Position numbers and translations under genes: made by a program. From assembly GCF_011045035.1 (NCBI RefSeq), contig NZ_JAALAA010000011.1, positions 124,001-188,000 of the forward strand: a DNA stretch of 64,000 nt, read 5' to 3'. This stretch comes from Nocardioides turkmenicus (GTDB taxonomy: Bacteria; Actinomycetota; Actinomycetes; Propionibacteriales; Nocardioidaceae). The notes under the pieces were generated by a model. That model made no database searches and was not told the DNA's origin. It saw nothing but the letters and a program-made list of their open reading frames with translations. Of this stretch, positions 39,549 to 49,211 are shown in pieces; within the stretch, counting starts at the first letter, position 1, and each line of letters begins with the position of its first letter.

Positions 39549-42500
39549 ATGAAACCCTGGAACACTCCCGAGCTCGTCGGTGCCGGCCGCGAGCCTGCCC
39601 ACGCCCTGACCCACCACGACCGTCTCGATCTGAACGGCACGTGGGACTTCGAACTGCTGCCCTCCCCCGACGCGGAGCCGACCGGCTCCTGGCGCCCGCT
39701 GACCGTTCCCGGCGCCTGGACCATGCAGGACACCGGCGACCTGCCGCAGTACACCAACGTGCGCATGCCGTTCGACACCCACCCGCCTCATCCGCCACAG
39801 GACAATCCCACCGGCCTCCACCGGCACCACTTCGAGGTCCCCGCGGCATGGGCCGGCCGCCGGGTCGTTCTGCACGTGGGCGCTGCCGAGAGCTTCCTGC
39901 TGGTCCGGCTCAACGGCCAGGAGGTCGGGATCAGCAAGGACAGCCACCTGCCGGCGGAGTTCGACGTGACCGATGCCCTCTGCGAGGGGGTCAACGAGCT
40001 CGTGCTGACGGTGGTGAAGTGGTCCGACGCCAGCTTCGTCGAGGACCAGGACCAGTGGTGGCACGGCGGCATCACCCGCGGCGTACACCTCTACAGCACC
40101 GCGCCCACCCACCTCGCCGATGTCACCGCCGTCGCCGACTACGACCCCGTGACCGAGGAGGGCACCCTCGCCGTCACGGTCACCGTCGGCACACGCGGCC
40201 TGCTGCTCGACGAGGACCTGCGTGTACGGGTCCGCACCGACGCCCACGAACTGCTCGCCCCGGTCCCAGTGCGCCGCTCCCGCACGCTCCCTGGAGACCA
40301 GGACGGAGAGGCCCTGTCGGCCACTGCCGCCGGCACCGACCTCTTCGGCCTCTACAGTGCCACCGCCGCTGGCCTACCGCTGCCGCCCGGCTTCGAAGGC
40401 GTGGCCGAACAGGCCCTCGCCCGCATGTTCCCGCCGCCCGGAGGCCGCGTCCAGCTCACCGTCCCGGCACACCGGGTCAGCCCCTGGAGCGCTGAGCGGC
40501 CCGCGCTGTACGACGTCGACATCGAGCTCCTCGACGCAGACGGCAACCAGGTCGACACGACCCGCGTTCGCGTCGGCTACCGGCGCGTCGAGATCAAGGG
40601 CCGCGACCTGCTCCTCAACGGTGAGCGGATCTGGATCCAGGGCGTCAACCACCACGACTTCCACCCCCGCACCGGCCGCACCCTCACCCGCGAGGACATC
40701 GCCGACGAGCTGAGGCTGCTCAAGCGGTTCAACATCAACGCCATCCGCACCGCCCATTACCCGGGCCACCCCGACCTGCTCGACCTGGCCGACGAGTACG
40801 GCTTCTATGTCATCGACGAGGCCGACATCGAGGCCCACGACCACGCGTCGGCCCTGTGCGACGACCCTCGGTACCTGGGCGCCTTCCTCGACCGGGTCTC
40901 ACGCATGGTCGCCCGCGACAAGAACCATCCGTGCGTCATCGCCTGGTCACTCGGCAACGAGAGCGGCAGCGGGTCCAACCACGACGCAGCGGCCGCCTGG
41001 GTACGCCGCCACGACCCGACGCGCCCGCTGCATTACGAGGGCGCCATCAGCCGCGACTGGTACGGCGGCCACACACAGACCGACCTCGTATGCCCCATGT
41101 ACCCGACGATCGACGCGCTCAAGGCGTACGCAGCCCATCCATCGGCCAGCCGGCCGTTGATCATGTCCGAGTACCAGCACGCCATGGGCAACTCCAACGG
41201 TTCCCTCGACGACTACTGGGACACGATCCGCACGCTCCCCGGCCTCCAGGGCGGCTTCATCTGGGAGCTGTGGGACCACGGCCTCGACCCCGACGGCGAC
41301 GGCCGCCACCGATACGGCGGCGACTTCGGCGACCTGCCCAACGACGGCAACTTCTGCATCGACGGACTGCTCTTCCCTGACGGCACCCCGCACCCCGCGA
41401 TGTTCGAGCTCCGCCACCTCTTCGCCCCGGTGACCATCACCTCGGGACCCATCGCCGCCGACGACGACTGGATCGAGCTCCGCAACGAGCGCCACTTCCG
41501 CGACCTCGACGATCTGCGCTTCACCCTCCAGACCGTGACCACCGCCGGGACAGGCCCAGCCATCGAACTGCCCGTCCCGACTCTCTCCCCCCAAGACCGC
41601 GCGAAGATCCCGTTGCCTCAGACCGTCGTACGCGAACTGCGCGAGAACACCGACATCGTGGCCCTGCGGTTGACCGCCGCGACCGCCCGTGACCAGGCGT
41701 GGGCGCCCGCCGGAACCGAGCTCACCGTCCGTCAACTGGCGCTCGACCGCCAGACCGACGGTCTCCAGCCCCAGCGCGATCACGGGACCGCCGGAAAAGT
41801 GCCCGCTCTCGTCCTCGACGACGCCGGCCTGCTCCAGCACCCCCTGCTCGCCACCGGGCCCCGGCTGAGCCTGTGGCGCGCCCTGACCGACAACGACAAG
41901 TCCCGCTTCGTCCACGGGCGCCTTGCCGCGACCGGTTTGAACGAGACGGTCCGGGAGGTCGAGAGGCGCGAGGTCTCACCCACCGCAGACCAGGCCGTCG
42001 TGACTGCCCGCTATCTCACCGCGCACGGTGAGGAGATCCGGCATCAGCAGACGATCACCTGTGAACCGTCGGGGAGGATCCGGTTCGACGAGCGGGTCGT
42101 CATCCCCGAGACCCTCCCCGACATCCCCCGCCTCGGGGTCGTCTTGGAGACCCGCCCCGGCTTCGACACCGTCCAGTGGATCGGCGATGGACCCCACGAG
42201 TGCTATCCCGATCGCCGCGCCTCAGCGCTGATCGGCAGATGGACGTCAGCGATCGACGACATGCCCGTCCCCTACCTGCGGCCCCAGGAAAATGGCGGCA
42301 GCAGCCGCACCGTCGAAATAAAGCTCACCGGACCCGACGGCTCCGCCCTCACCCTCGACCTCGACCGGCCGATGCAGATCAACGTCTCCCGTCACACCGT
42401 GGCGGACCTCGAAGCCGCCACTCATTACTGGCAGTTGAAGCCACGATCGGAGACGGTCGTCCACTTCGACATCGCCCACCGGGGCCTCGGCACGGCCTCC

Positions 42501-42578
42501 GTCGGTCCCGACGCCCTACCCGCCTTCCGCGTCGGGCCAGGTGAATACGCCTGGACGTGGTGGCTCACCAGCTCCTGA
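39549..42578 (+). CDS. Family GH2 beta-galactosidase (LacZ type), cytoplasmic
   Basis: A 1009-residue GH2 enzyme with the LacZ domain order: N-terminal sugar-binding jelly roll (DRLDLNGTWDFELLP, ESFLLVRLNGQEVGISKDSH), Ig-like domain, TIM barrel, and C-terminal beta-galactosidase small chain (FDTVQWIGDGPHECYPDRRAS). The acid/base is glutamate 471 in WSLGNESGSGSNH. The nucleophile is glutamate 541 in IMSEYQHAMGNSNG. An insertion of about 60 residues (TDLFGLYSATAAGLPLPPG region) in the Ig-like domain is unusual for LacZ. There is no signal peptide. It cleaves terminal beta-galactose, perhaps only after desulfation. It starts 7 bp after the transporter gene, and the sulfatases follow. Confidence 0.93.
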   Translation: MKPWNTPELVGAGREPAHALTHHDRLDLNGTWDFELLPSPDAEPTGSWRPLTVPGAWTMQDTGDLPQYTNVRMPFDTHPPHPPQDNPTGLHRHHFEVPAAWAGRRVVLHVGAAESFLLVRLNGQEVGISKDSHLPAEFDVTDALCEGVNELVLTVVKWSDASFVEDQDQWWHGGITRGVHLYSTAPTHLADVTAVADYDPVTEEGTLAVTVTVGTRGLLLDEDLRVRVRTDAHELLAPVPVRRSRTLPGDQDGEALSATAAGTDLFGLYSATAAGLPLPPGFEGVAEQALARMFPPPGGRVQLTVPAHRVSPWSAERPALYDVDIELLDADGNQVDTTRVRVGYRRVEIKGRDLLLNGERIWIQGVNHHDFHPRTGRTLTREDIADELRLLKRFNINAIRTAHYPGHPDLLDLADEYGFYVIDEADIEAHDHASALCDDPRYLGAFLDRVSRMVARDKNHPCVIAWSLGNESGSGSNHDAAAAWVRRHDPTRPLHYEGAISRDWYGGHTQTDLVCPMYPTIDALKAYAAHPSASRPLIMSEYQHAMGNSNGSLDDYWDTIRTLPGLQGGFIWELWDHGLDPDGDGRHRYGGDFGDLPNDGNFCIDGLLFPDGTPHPAMFELRHLFAPVTITSGPIAADDDWIELRNERHFRDLDDLRFTLQTVTTAGTGPAIELPVPTLSPQDRAKIPLPQTVVRELRENTDIVALRLTAATARDQAWAPAGTELTVRQLALDRQTDGLQPQRDHGTAGKVPALVLDDAGLLQHPLLATGPRLSLWRALTDNDKSRFVHGRLAATGLNETVREVERREVSPTADQAVVTARYLTAHGEEIRHQQTITCEPSGRIRFDERVVIPETLPDIPRLGVVLETRPGFDTVQWIGDGPHECYPDRRASALIGRWTSAIDDMPVPYLRPQENGGSSRTVEIKLTGPDGSALTLDLDRPMQINVSRHTVADLEAATHYWQLKPRSETVVHFDIAHRGLGTASVGPDALPAFRVGPGEYAWTWWLTSS

Positions 42579-42621
42579 CCGCCGACACACCAGCAAACCC
42601 CGTACCTTTCGGAGACCAGAC

Positions 42622-44196
42622 ATGCGCATCATCTACGTAGACGTGGACACCCTCCGCGCCGACCACACCACCCCCTACGGCTACCACCGTCCCACCACCC
42701 CGAATCTGCAGAAGCTGGCCGACAAGTCGGTCACCTTCGACCGCTACTACTGCTCCGACTCGCCCTGCATGCCCTCGCGAGCAGCCCTGACCAGCGGGCA
42801 GTTCGGCATCACCAACGGCGTCATCGGCCACTACGGAGAGGCCGCACAGTTCCGCCTCGACACCGGCCACGGCCCCGAACCCGACCGGCCGCTGCTCGGC
42901 CAGGCCCTGCAGTTCGCAGGCCACTACACGGCCGCCATCTCCGTCTTCGCGGAGCGCCACCGTGCCTACTTCTTCAACGGCAACTTCCGCGAGACCCTGC
43001 GCGCCACCCCTCACTGGGGCGACGAGGATGCCAAGGACGTCAACGCCGCCGCCATCGACTGGATCCGGCGTCACGCCGACGAGGAGAACTGGTACCTCCA
43101 CCTCACCTACTGGGAGCCGCACACCAACTACACCCAGCCGGTCGAGTGGACCGAGAAGATGGCCGCCTCCGGCCCCGTGCAGGAGTGGCCCGATGAGCAG
43201 ACCATCGCCGAGCACGCCGAGGTCTACGGGCCGCGTAGCGCACTCGACCTGCACCACTCCATGTGGGCGGGCGTCGGCGAGTCGAAGTCCCCGGTCCCGC
43301 ACAACATGCCCGATGCCGTCCGATCACGCGCCGACTTCGAGCACCTCATCAACGGCTTCGACGGTGCCATCGCCTACTGGGACCATCACTTCGGCAGGCT
43401 CTTGGCGGCCCTCGAAGAACTCGGCATCGCCGAGGAGACGGCCATCATCGTCAGCGCTGACCACGGTGAATCCCTCGGTGAGCTCGGCATGTATGCCGAG
43501 CATGGCATGGCCACCGAACCCGTCCATCGCCTCCCGCTCGTCGTGTACTGGCCCGGCCTGACCGACGCCCTCCCGGACGAGGCGCGCCACAACGACAACC
43601 TGCTCTACAACATCGACCTGGCGCCCACCTTGTGCGACCTGCTCGGCATGGCCACCCCGCCCGCATGGCAGGGCGAGTCCTTCGCCCCCGCGCTGCGCGG
43701 AGAAGAAATGGGCTCCCGCGACTACCTGGTCCTCGGTCACGGTGCCATGACCTACCAGCGGGCCGTCCGCACCCGCGACCATCTCTACGTCCGCACCTAC
43801 CATCCCGGCTCCTTCCGCGCCGAGTGGGAGCACCTCTTCCATGTCACCGACGACCCCCACCTCACCAACGACCTCCTCGAGGACGAGCCCGACCTCGCCG
43901 CGCAGATGCGGTCCCACCTGGCCGACTGGTGGAACCAGTACGCCGGACGTCCCGGCGCGCAGCCCGACCCCATGCAGTCCTCCCTCCAGGCCGGCCCCGT
44001 CTACTACAACGACCCGGCCCGGTACGCCGAGCACCTGCGGGCCACCGGCCGCGTCCACCTCGCCGAGGACCTCGAGGTCCGTCTCCAGAGCCTGACCGTG
44101 CCCGTCCCCTGGCACACGCCCCACAAGCCCCGCACCGCGGAGCTCGTCCAGAAATGGCGGGAGCTGGCACAACGGCAGCAGCAGCCCGCGAACTAA
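42622..44196 (+). CDS. Type I sulfatase (first of the operon pair)
   Basis: A 524-residue sulfatase. Metal binding is seen at RIIYVDVDTLRADHTTPYG and in IIVSADHGESLGE. The formylglycine motif is C-x-P-x-R in SDSPCMPSRAALTSG, cysteine 49. The start ATG has CGGAGA upstream. The protein has no signal peptide and should be cytoplasmic. It shares the operon with a second sulfatase that differs in length and motif context, so the two probably remove sulfates from different positions. Sulfohydrolase specificity (6-sulfate, 3-sulfate and so on) cannot be told from sequence alone. Confidence 0.92.
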   Translation: MRIIYVDVDTLRADHTTPYGYHRPTTPNLQKLADKSVTFDRYYCSDSPCMPSRAALTSGQFGITNGVIGHYGEAAQFRLDTGHGPEPDRPLLGQALQFAGHYTAAISVFAERHRAYFFNGNFRETLRATPHWGDEDAKDVNAAAIDWIRRHADEENWYLHLTYWEPHTNYTQPVEWTEKMAASGPVQEWPDEQTIAEHAEVYGPRSALDLHHSMWAGVGESKSPVPHNMPDAVRSRADFEHLINGFDGAIAYWDHHFGRLLAALEELGIAEETAIIVSADHGESLGELGMYAEHGMATEPVHRLPLVVYWPGLTDALPDEARHNDNLLYNIDLAPTLCDLLGMATPPAWQGESFAPALRGEEMGSRDYLVLGHGAMTYQRAVRTRDHLYVRTYHPGSFRAEWEHLFHVTDDPHLTNDLLEDEPDLAAQMRSHLADWWNQYAGRPGAQPDPMQSSLQAGPVYYNDPARYAEHLRATGRVHLAEDLEVRLQSLTVPVPWHTPHKPRTAELVQKWRELAQRQQQPAN

Positions 44197-44219
44197 CACT
44201 TACGCACCTCAGGAGCCCC

Positions 44220-45680
44220 ATGCACGACCGCCCCAACTTCGTCATCTTCGTCGCGGACCAGCTCCGCGCCGACGCCGTCGGTGCCTTCGGCAACCCGCAT
44301 GTACGGACCCCGAACATCGACGCCCTCGCAGCCCGCGGCACCCGCTTCACCAACGCCTACGCACAGAACCCCATCTGTGCCCCCAGCCGCGCCTCCCTGA
44401 TGACCGGCTGCTACCCGCACACCTTCGGTCACCGCACCCAGACCTACCTGATCAAGCCGTGGGAACCCAACCTCCTCGGCACCCTCAAGGCGGCCGGCTA
44501 CCACGTGACCTGGGCGGGGATGCGCGGTGACCTCTTCGCCCCGGGCGCCACCGAGACCAGCGTCGACGAGCACGGCTTCAGCGAGTTCCCGACCGTGCTG
44601 CCCAACCACGGCAAGGACCCCGAGCAGTGGCCCGGCGGCGACCTGTGGGCCCGCCTCTACTATCGCGGGGAGATCCCCGATGACGGCCGCGTCGACCTCG
44701 ACGAGGCCACCACCCGTACCGCCGAGCAGTGGCTGGCCGCTCCGCCCGAGACTCCCTGGGTCCTGTTCGTGCCCGTCCTCGCCCCGCACCCGCCCTTCGA
44801 GGTCGCCGAACCATGGTTCTCGATGTACGACCGCGAAACCATGCCCCTCCCGGTGGAAGCCGACCCCGACAGCCCCGAACCGGCCTACATGGCCGAAGTG
44901 CGCGCACGCCACGGGCTCGACCGGGCCACGCCCGAGCTATGGCAGGAGGTGAAGGCCACCTACTACGGCATGATCTCCCGCCTCGACGACCATCTGGGCC
45001 GGGTGATGGAGCACATCGACCCCGACGACACGGTCACCGTCTTCCTCTCAGACCACGGCGAGTACCTCGGCGACTTCGGTCTGGTCGAGAAGTTCCCCAC
45101 CGCCATGCACTCCTGCATCACCCGCGACCCGCTGATCATCGCCGGCGGCGGTCTGCCGCAAGGTGGCGTCAGCGACTCGATGGTGGAGCTGGTCGACGTC
45201 ATGCCCACCCTCCTCGAGCTGGCCGGGGTCGCCCCAGCCCAGCGCCACTTCGGCCGCAGCCTCCTTCCGCACCTGCACGACCTCGACTCCGAGCACCGTC
45301 CCTACGCCTTCACCGAGGCCGGATTCTCCGTGGAGGAGGGTGACCAGGTGGAGCAGGGCGGGTTCCCCTACGACCTGCGCATCACCCTGGCCCAGGAGCA
45401 GCCGGTCATGGTCGGTAAGGCCATCGCGGTCCGCGACCAGGAGTGGACCTACGTCTGGCGCCGCTACGAGCAGCCCGAGCTCTACCACCGCGCCACCGAC
45501 CCCGACGAACGCCACAACGTGGCGGGACTTGCCGAGCATGCCGAGACCCAGCGCCGACTGCACGAGGCGGTGTTCACCTGGCTGGTCGACACCGCCGATG
45601 TCATCCCCATCGAGCGGGATCCGCGACTACCGCATGTCGACCTGCCAGCCCCGGTCCGCGACGCACGGAGCACCTTGTGA
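44220..45680 (+). CDS. Type I sulfatase (second of the operon pair)
   Basis: A 486-residue sulfatase. The N-terminus is PNFVIFVADQLRADAVGAFG with the usual pair of aspartates. The formylglycine motif is C-x-P-x-R in NPICAPSRASLMTG, cysteine 53. The second metal site is FLSDHGEYLGDFGL. AGGAG lies five bases before the ATG. The stop overlaps the FGE start (GTGA), which couples synthesis of the sulfatase to its activating enzyme. No signal peptide. It belongs to the same superfamily as the gene before it but is not a close duplicate. Confidence 0.92.
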   Translation: MHDRPNFVIFVADQLRADAVGAFGNPHVRTPNIDALAARGTRFTNAYAQNPICAPSRASLMTGCYPHTFGHRTQTYLIKPWEPNLLGTLKAAGYHVTWAGMRGDLFAPGATETSVDEHGFSEFPTVLPNHGKDPEQWPGGDLWARLYYRGEIPDDGRVDLDEATTRTAEQWLAAPPETPWVLFVPVLAPHPPFEVAEPWFSMYDRETMPLPVEADPDSPEPAYMAEVRARHGLDRATPELWQEVKATYYGMISRLDDHLGRVMEHIDPDDTVTVFLSDHGEYLGDFGLVEKFPTAMHSCITRDPLIIAGGGLPQGGVSDSMVELVDVMPTLLELAGVAPAQRHFGRSLLPHLHDLDSEHRPYAFTEAGFSVEEGDQVEQGGFPYDLRITLAQEQPVMVGKAIAVRDQEWTYVWRRYEQPELYHRATDPDERHNVAGLAEHAETQRRLHEAVFTWLVDTADVIPIERDPRLPHVDLPAPVRDARSTL

Positions 45681-46666
45681 CCACAGACCCCACCGCGCCC
45701 CCGCGCTGCTGCATGCCATCGAACGAGCCCGCTCGCGCCCGAGGGATTCCGCTGGAGACACCTTCGCTGGCGCCGACGCTGACGGTCGGCGCCGCAGAGC
45801 CTGACGACACCATGGTTCGACTGCCCGGCGGAGAATTCCTGATGGGGACCGAGGACGCCGAGGGCTTCCCCGGCGATGGGGAGGGCCCAGTGCGCCCGGT
45901 GCGCCTCAAGCCGTTCCTCATGGACGCCTATGCGGTCAGCAACGACGAGTTCGCGCGATTCGTCGCCGACACCGGCCATGTCACGGACGCCGAGCGATTC
46001 GGCTGGTCCTATGTCTTCGCCGGTTTCCTGCCCGCTGCCGTACGCCGAGACGCACGCCGGCTCGAGCACACTCCCTGGTGGTGCGGCGTGCAAGGCGCCG
46101 CCTGGAACCGCCCCGAAGGCCCCGACAGCACACTCCAGGACCGCGGAAACCACCCGGTGGTGCACGTGTCGTGGAACGATGCCGCCGCCTACGCGGCCTG
46201 GGCCGGCAAGCGGCTGCCGACGGAGGCCGAGTGGGAGTACGCGGCCCGCGGCGGCCTCGAGCAGAAGCGCTACCCGTGGGGCGACGAGCTGGACCCGGAC
46301 GGTGACTACCGCTGCAACATCTGGCGTGGCACCTTCCCCACGAAGAACACCGCGGCCGATGGCTACCGGGGTACCGCCCCCGTCGACGCCTTCGAGCCCA
46401 ACGAATACGGGCTGTTCAACACCTCCGGCAACGTGTGGGAGTGGTGCGCTGACTGGTGGACCATCGAGCACCCGGTCATCTACCCCACCGCCTGCCCGCT
46501 GGCCGATCCGACCGGCCCGGCGACAGGAACCGCCAAGGTCATCCGCGGTGGGTCCCACATGTGCCACCGCTCCTACTGCAACCGCTACCGCGTCGCCGCG
46601 CGCACCGCCACCACCCCTGACAGCACCAGCGGCCACACCGGATTCCGCTGTGCCCGGTCACTCTGA
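45677..46666 (+). CDS. Formylglycine-generating enzyme (sulfatase-activating)
   Basis: A 329-residue FGE-sulfatase-domain protein that oxidises the active-site cysteine of sulfatases to formylglycine with O2 and copper. Landmarks are MVRLPGGEFLMGTEDAEGFP, VSWNDAAAYAAWAGKRLPTE, NVWEWCADWW and the catalytic region RGGSHMCHRSYCNRYR. The two copper-binding cysteines are 296 and 301, then SGHTGFRCARSL. These residues match true FGE rather than the many FGE-like enzymes (EgtB, SUMF2) that lack the pair. The GTG overlaps the sulfatase stop by 3 bp. An FGE inside the operon should make the sulfatase set self-sufficient. Confidence 0.92.
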   Translation: MTTDPTAPPRCCMPSNEPARARGIPLETPSLAPTLTVGAAEPDDTMVRLPGGEFLMGTEDAEGFPGDGEGPVRPVRLKPFLMDAYAVSNDEFARFVADTGHVTDAERFGWSYVFAGFLPAAVRRDARRLEHTPWWCGVQGAAWNRPEGPDSTLQDRGNHPVVHVSWNDAAAYAAWAGKRLPTEAEWEYAARGGLEQKRYPWGDELDPDGDYRCNIWRGTFPTKNTAADGYRGTAPVDAFEPNEYGLFNTSGNVWEWCADWWTIEHPVIYPTACPLADPTGPATGTAKVIRGGSHMCHRSYCNRYRVAARTATTPDSTSGHTGFRCARSL

Positions 46667-46683
46667 TGAAGGAGAACCACCCC

Positions 46684-49176
46684 ATGGAGCACTTCGCACC
46701 GACGACGACCGCGACCGACGTCCCCATCGATGTCCCGGCCGACGTAGCGGCCGTCGTGGAGGCTGCCCTCGAACGCCTCGATCTCGACAGCAAGACGCGG
46801 CTTCTCGCCGGACAGGATCTGTGGTCGCTGCCAGCACTCCCCGAGATCGGACTCGACTCACTGGTCATGTCCGACGGGCCTGTCGGCGTGCGGGGCGGAA
46901 CGTGGAGCGTCGACGACCCCTCTCTTGTGCTGCCGAGCCCGACCGCCCTGGCCGCCACCTGGGACCCCGAGCTCGCCCGCCGCGCGGGGCAGGTCCTCGC
47001 CCAGGAGGCCCATCGCAAGGGTGTTCACCTGCTCCTCGCGCCCACTGTCAACCTCCACCGATCCCCGCTCGCAGGGCGCCACTTCGAGTCGTACTCCGAA
47101 GACCCGGTGCTCACCGCCCGGATCGGCGTGGGCTACGTGACCGGCCTCCAAGAAAGCGGCGTCGGCGCCACGGTGAAGCACTTCGTCGCCAACGATGCCG
47201 AGACCGAACGGTTCACCGTCGACAACCGTATCGACGACAAGGCGCTGCGAGAGTTGTACCTGGCGCCCTTCGAGGAGATCGTCAAGGACGCGCGCCCGTG
47301 GGCGCTGATGTCGGCGTACAACGCGGTCAACGGCTCCACCATGACCGAGCACCGCGAGCTCCAGGTCGACGTCCTGCGCAAGGAGTGGGGCTTCGACGGG
47401 GTCGTGATCTCCGACTGGCTCGCCGCCCGCGACACGGTAGGGGCGATCGAAGGCGGACTCGACGTGGCCATGCCCGGTCCACTGACGGTGTTCGGGCCGG
47501 CGCTCGCCGCCGCCGTACGCGATGGCCGGGTTTCGGAAGCAGCCGTCGACACCTCCGTACGACACGTCCTGCTGCTCGCCGCTCGCCTCGGCCTGCTCCA
47601 AGGCGCCGCACCCGAGGTGCCCGTGGACCGTCGCCCCGCACCGGTGGACGGCCCGTCGGTGGCCCGGGAGATCGCCGCCCGGTCCTTCGTGCTGGTCCGC
47701 AACGAGGGAGGACTCCTGCCCCTCGTCCCGTCGGCAGGGCGAGGCGTCGCGCTCATCGGCCGCACCGCCCGGGACGCCCGGATCCGGGGCGGCGGTTCCG
47801 CCGCCGTACATCCCGCCCAGGTCGTCTCCCCGCTCGAGGGGCTGCGAGCCGCGCTGCCCGACGACGTGGCGCTCACCTACGCGATGGGCGCCCATCCGGA
47901 CGACGAGCTCGGTGTCGCCACTGAAGGGTTCAAGCTCCGCGCCGTCCTGCGCGACGCCGACGGCACGGTCCTTGCCGAGCAGCCGCTCGACCTCGGCCGG
48001 GTCCGCTGGATGGACTCCGCACTTCCCGGCGACACCGACTTCGATGCGCTCGCAACGGTCGAGCTCACCGGCACGTTCACTCCCGGCGACAGCGGCCTGC
48101 ACCACTTCGGAACCAGCGGAACCGGCGACTTCCTCCTCACCGTCGGCGGCACGGTGGTCTACGACGGCAGGGACGCCGCCGGCGCCGATCCCATGGAGGT
48201 GCTGACCGGGCGGCCCATCGCCCGCGGCACCGTCACCTTGGAAGCCGGGAGGACCGTCGAGGTCAGCCTGCTCCACCGCGCCCCGAAGGTCGCCTACGGG
48301 CATCTGCGTGGTGTCGCCTTCGGTCTCACCCACGGCGACCCCGGCGCAGACGACGACAGGCTCATCGAGGAGGCCGTCACCGCCGCCCGTTCAGCTGACA
48401 CCGCCATCGTCGTGGTCGCCACGACTGAACGCGTCGAGTCGGAAGGCTTCGACCGCGCGAACCTGCACCTGCCCGGCCGGCAGGACGAGCTCGTCGCCCG
48501 CGTCGCCGCCGCCAACCCTCGCACTGTCGTCGTGGTCAATGCCGGGGCTCCGGTGGAGATGCCCTGGCGCGACGACGTCGCCGCCGTGCTCCTGACCTGG
48601 TTCCCCGGGCAGGAAGGCGGCGCCGCACTCGCCGACGTGCTCCTCGGCCAAGAGGAGCCCGGTGGTCGCCTACCCACCACCTGGCCCGCACGCCTGGAGG
48701 ACGCCCCTGTCACCCGCGTCATCCCTGAGAACGGTGTCCTGCCGTACGACGAGGGCGTGTTCGTCGGCTACCCGGCTTGGCGCAACGGCACCGTCGCGCC
48801 GGCGTACCCCTTCGGCCACGGCCTCGGCTACACCACCTGGGAGTATCTGGCCCTGGAGACCGCCCCCGATCGCGTACGCGTCCGGCTGCGCAACACCGGG
48901 ACACGCCCGGGACGCGAGACAGTCCAGATCTACGCCGAGCCACTCGACCCCGACAGCACCCGTCCCGCGCGCGGGCTCGTCGGGTTCGCCACCGTCGAAG
49001 CCCGCCCCGGGGAGACCACCGAGGTCGTGATCCCGCTCGCACAGCGCGCCTTCCAACACTGGGACACCACGAGCGGCGGCTGGGCCACGACGCCCGGCCG
49101 CTACTGGCTCCACGCGTCCCGCACCAGCACGGACGACGCGCTGTCCGCACCGCTCACCATCCCTGCGGCCCCGTGA
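46684..49176 (+). CDS. Family GH3 beta-glycosidase with PA14 insert
   Basis: An 830-residue GH3 enzyme. The catalytic barrel covers about residues 30-300. It includes VNLHRSPLAGRHFESYSEDP, GATVKHFVANDAETERF and the nucleophile aspartate 244 in FDGVVISDWLAARD. A sandwich domain follows with an inserted PA14-like module (GLHHFGTSGTGDFLLTVGGT) and a fibronectin-like C-terminus (LRNTGTRPGRETVQIYAEP). Such enzymes are beta-glucosidases, xylosidases or related. The ATG at 46684 has AAGGAG upstream; another ATG at 46666 touches the FGE stop and is possible. No signal peptide. It would hydrolyse a beta-linkage exposed after sulfate and galactose removal. Confidence 0.92.
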   Translation: MEHFAPTTTATDVPIDVPADVAAVVEAALERLDLDSKTRLLAGQDLWSLPALPEIGLDSLVMSDGPVGVRGGTWSVDDPSLVLPSPTALAATWDPELARRAGQVLAQEAHRKGVHLLLAPTVNLHRSPLAGRHFESYSEDPVLTARIGVGYVTGLQESGVGATVKHFVANDAETERFTVDNRIDDKALRELYLAPFEEIVKDARPWALMSAYNAVNGSTMTEHRELQVDVLRKEWGFDGVVISDWLAARDTVGAIEGGLDVAMPGPLTVFGPALAAAVRDGRVSEAAVDTSVRHVLLLAARLGLLQGAAPEVPVDRRPAPVDGPSVAREIAARSFVLVRNEGGLLPLVPSAGRGVALIGRTARDARIRGGGSAAVHPAQVVSPLEGLRAALPDDVALTYAMGAHPDDELGVATEGFKLRAVLRDADGTVLAEQPLDLGRVRWMDSALPGDTDFDALATVELTGTFTPGDSGLHHFGTSGTGDFLLTVGGTVVYDGRDAAGADPMEVLTGRPIARGTVTLEAGRTVEVSLLHRAPKVAYGHLRGVAFGLTHGDPGADDDRLIEEAVTAARSADTAIVVVATTERVESEGFDRANLHLPGRQDELVARVAAANPRTVVVVNAGAPVEMPWRDDVAAVLLTWFPGQEGGAALADVLLGQEEPGGRLPTTWPARLEDAPVTRVIPENGVLPYDEGVFVGYPAWRNGTVAPAYPFGHGLGYTTWEYLALETAPDRVRVRLRNTGTRPGRETVQIYAEPLDPDSTRPARGLVGFATVEARPGETTEVVIPLAQRAFQHWDTTSGGWATTPGRYWLHASRTSTDDALSAPLTIPAAP

Positions 49177-49211
49177 CGGGCCCGATTCCCTCCACCGAAA
49201 GGCACACCACC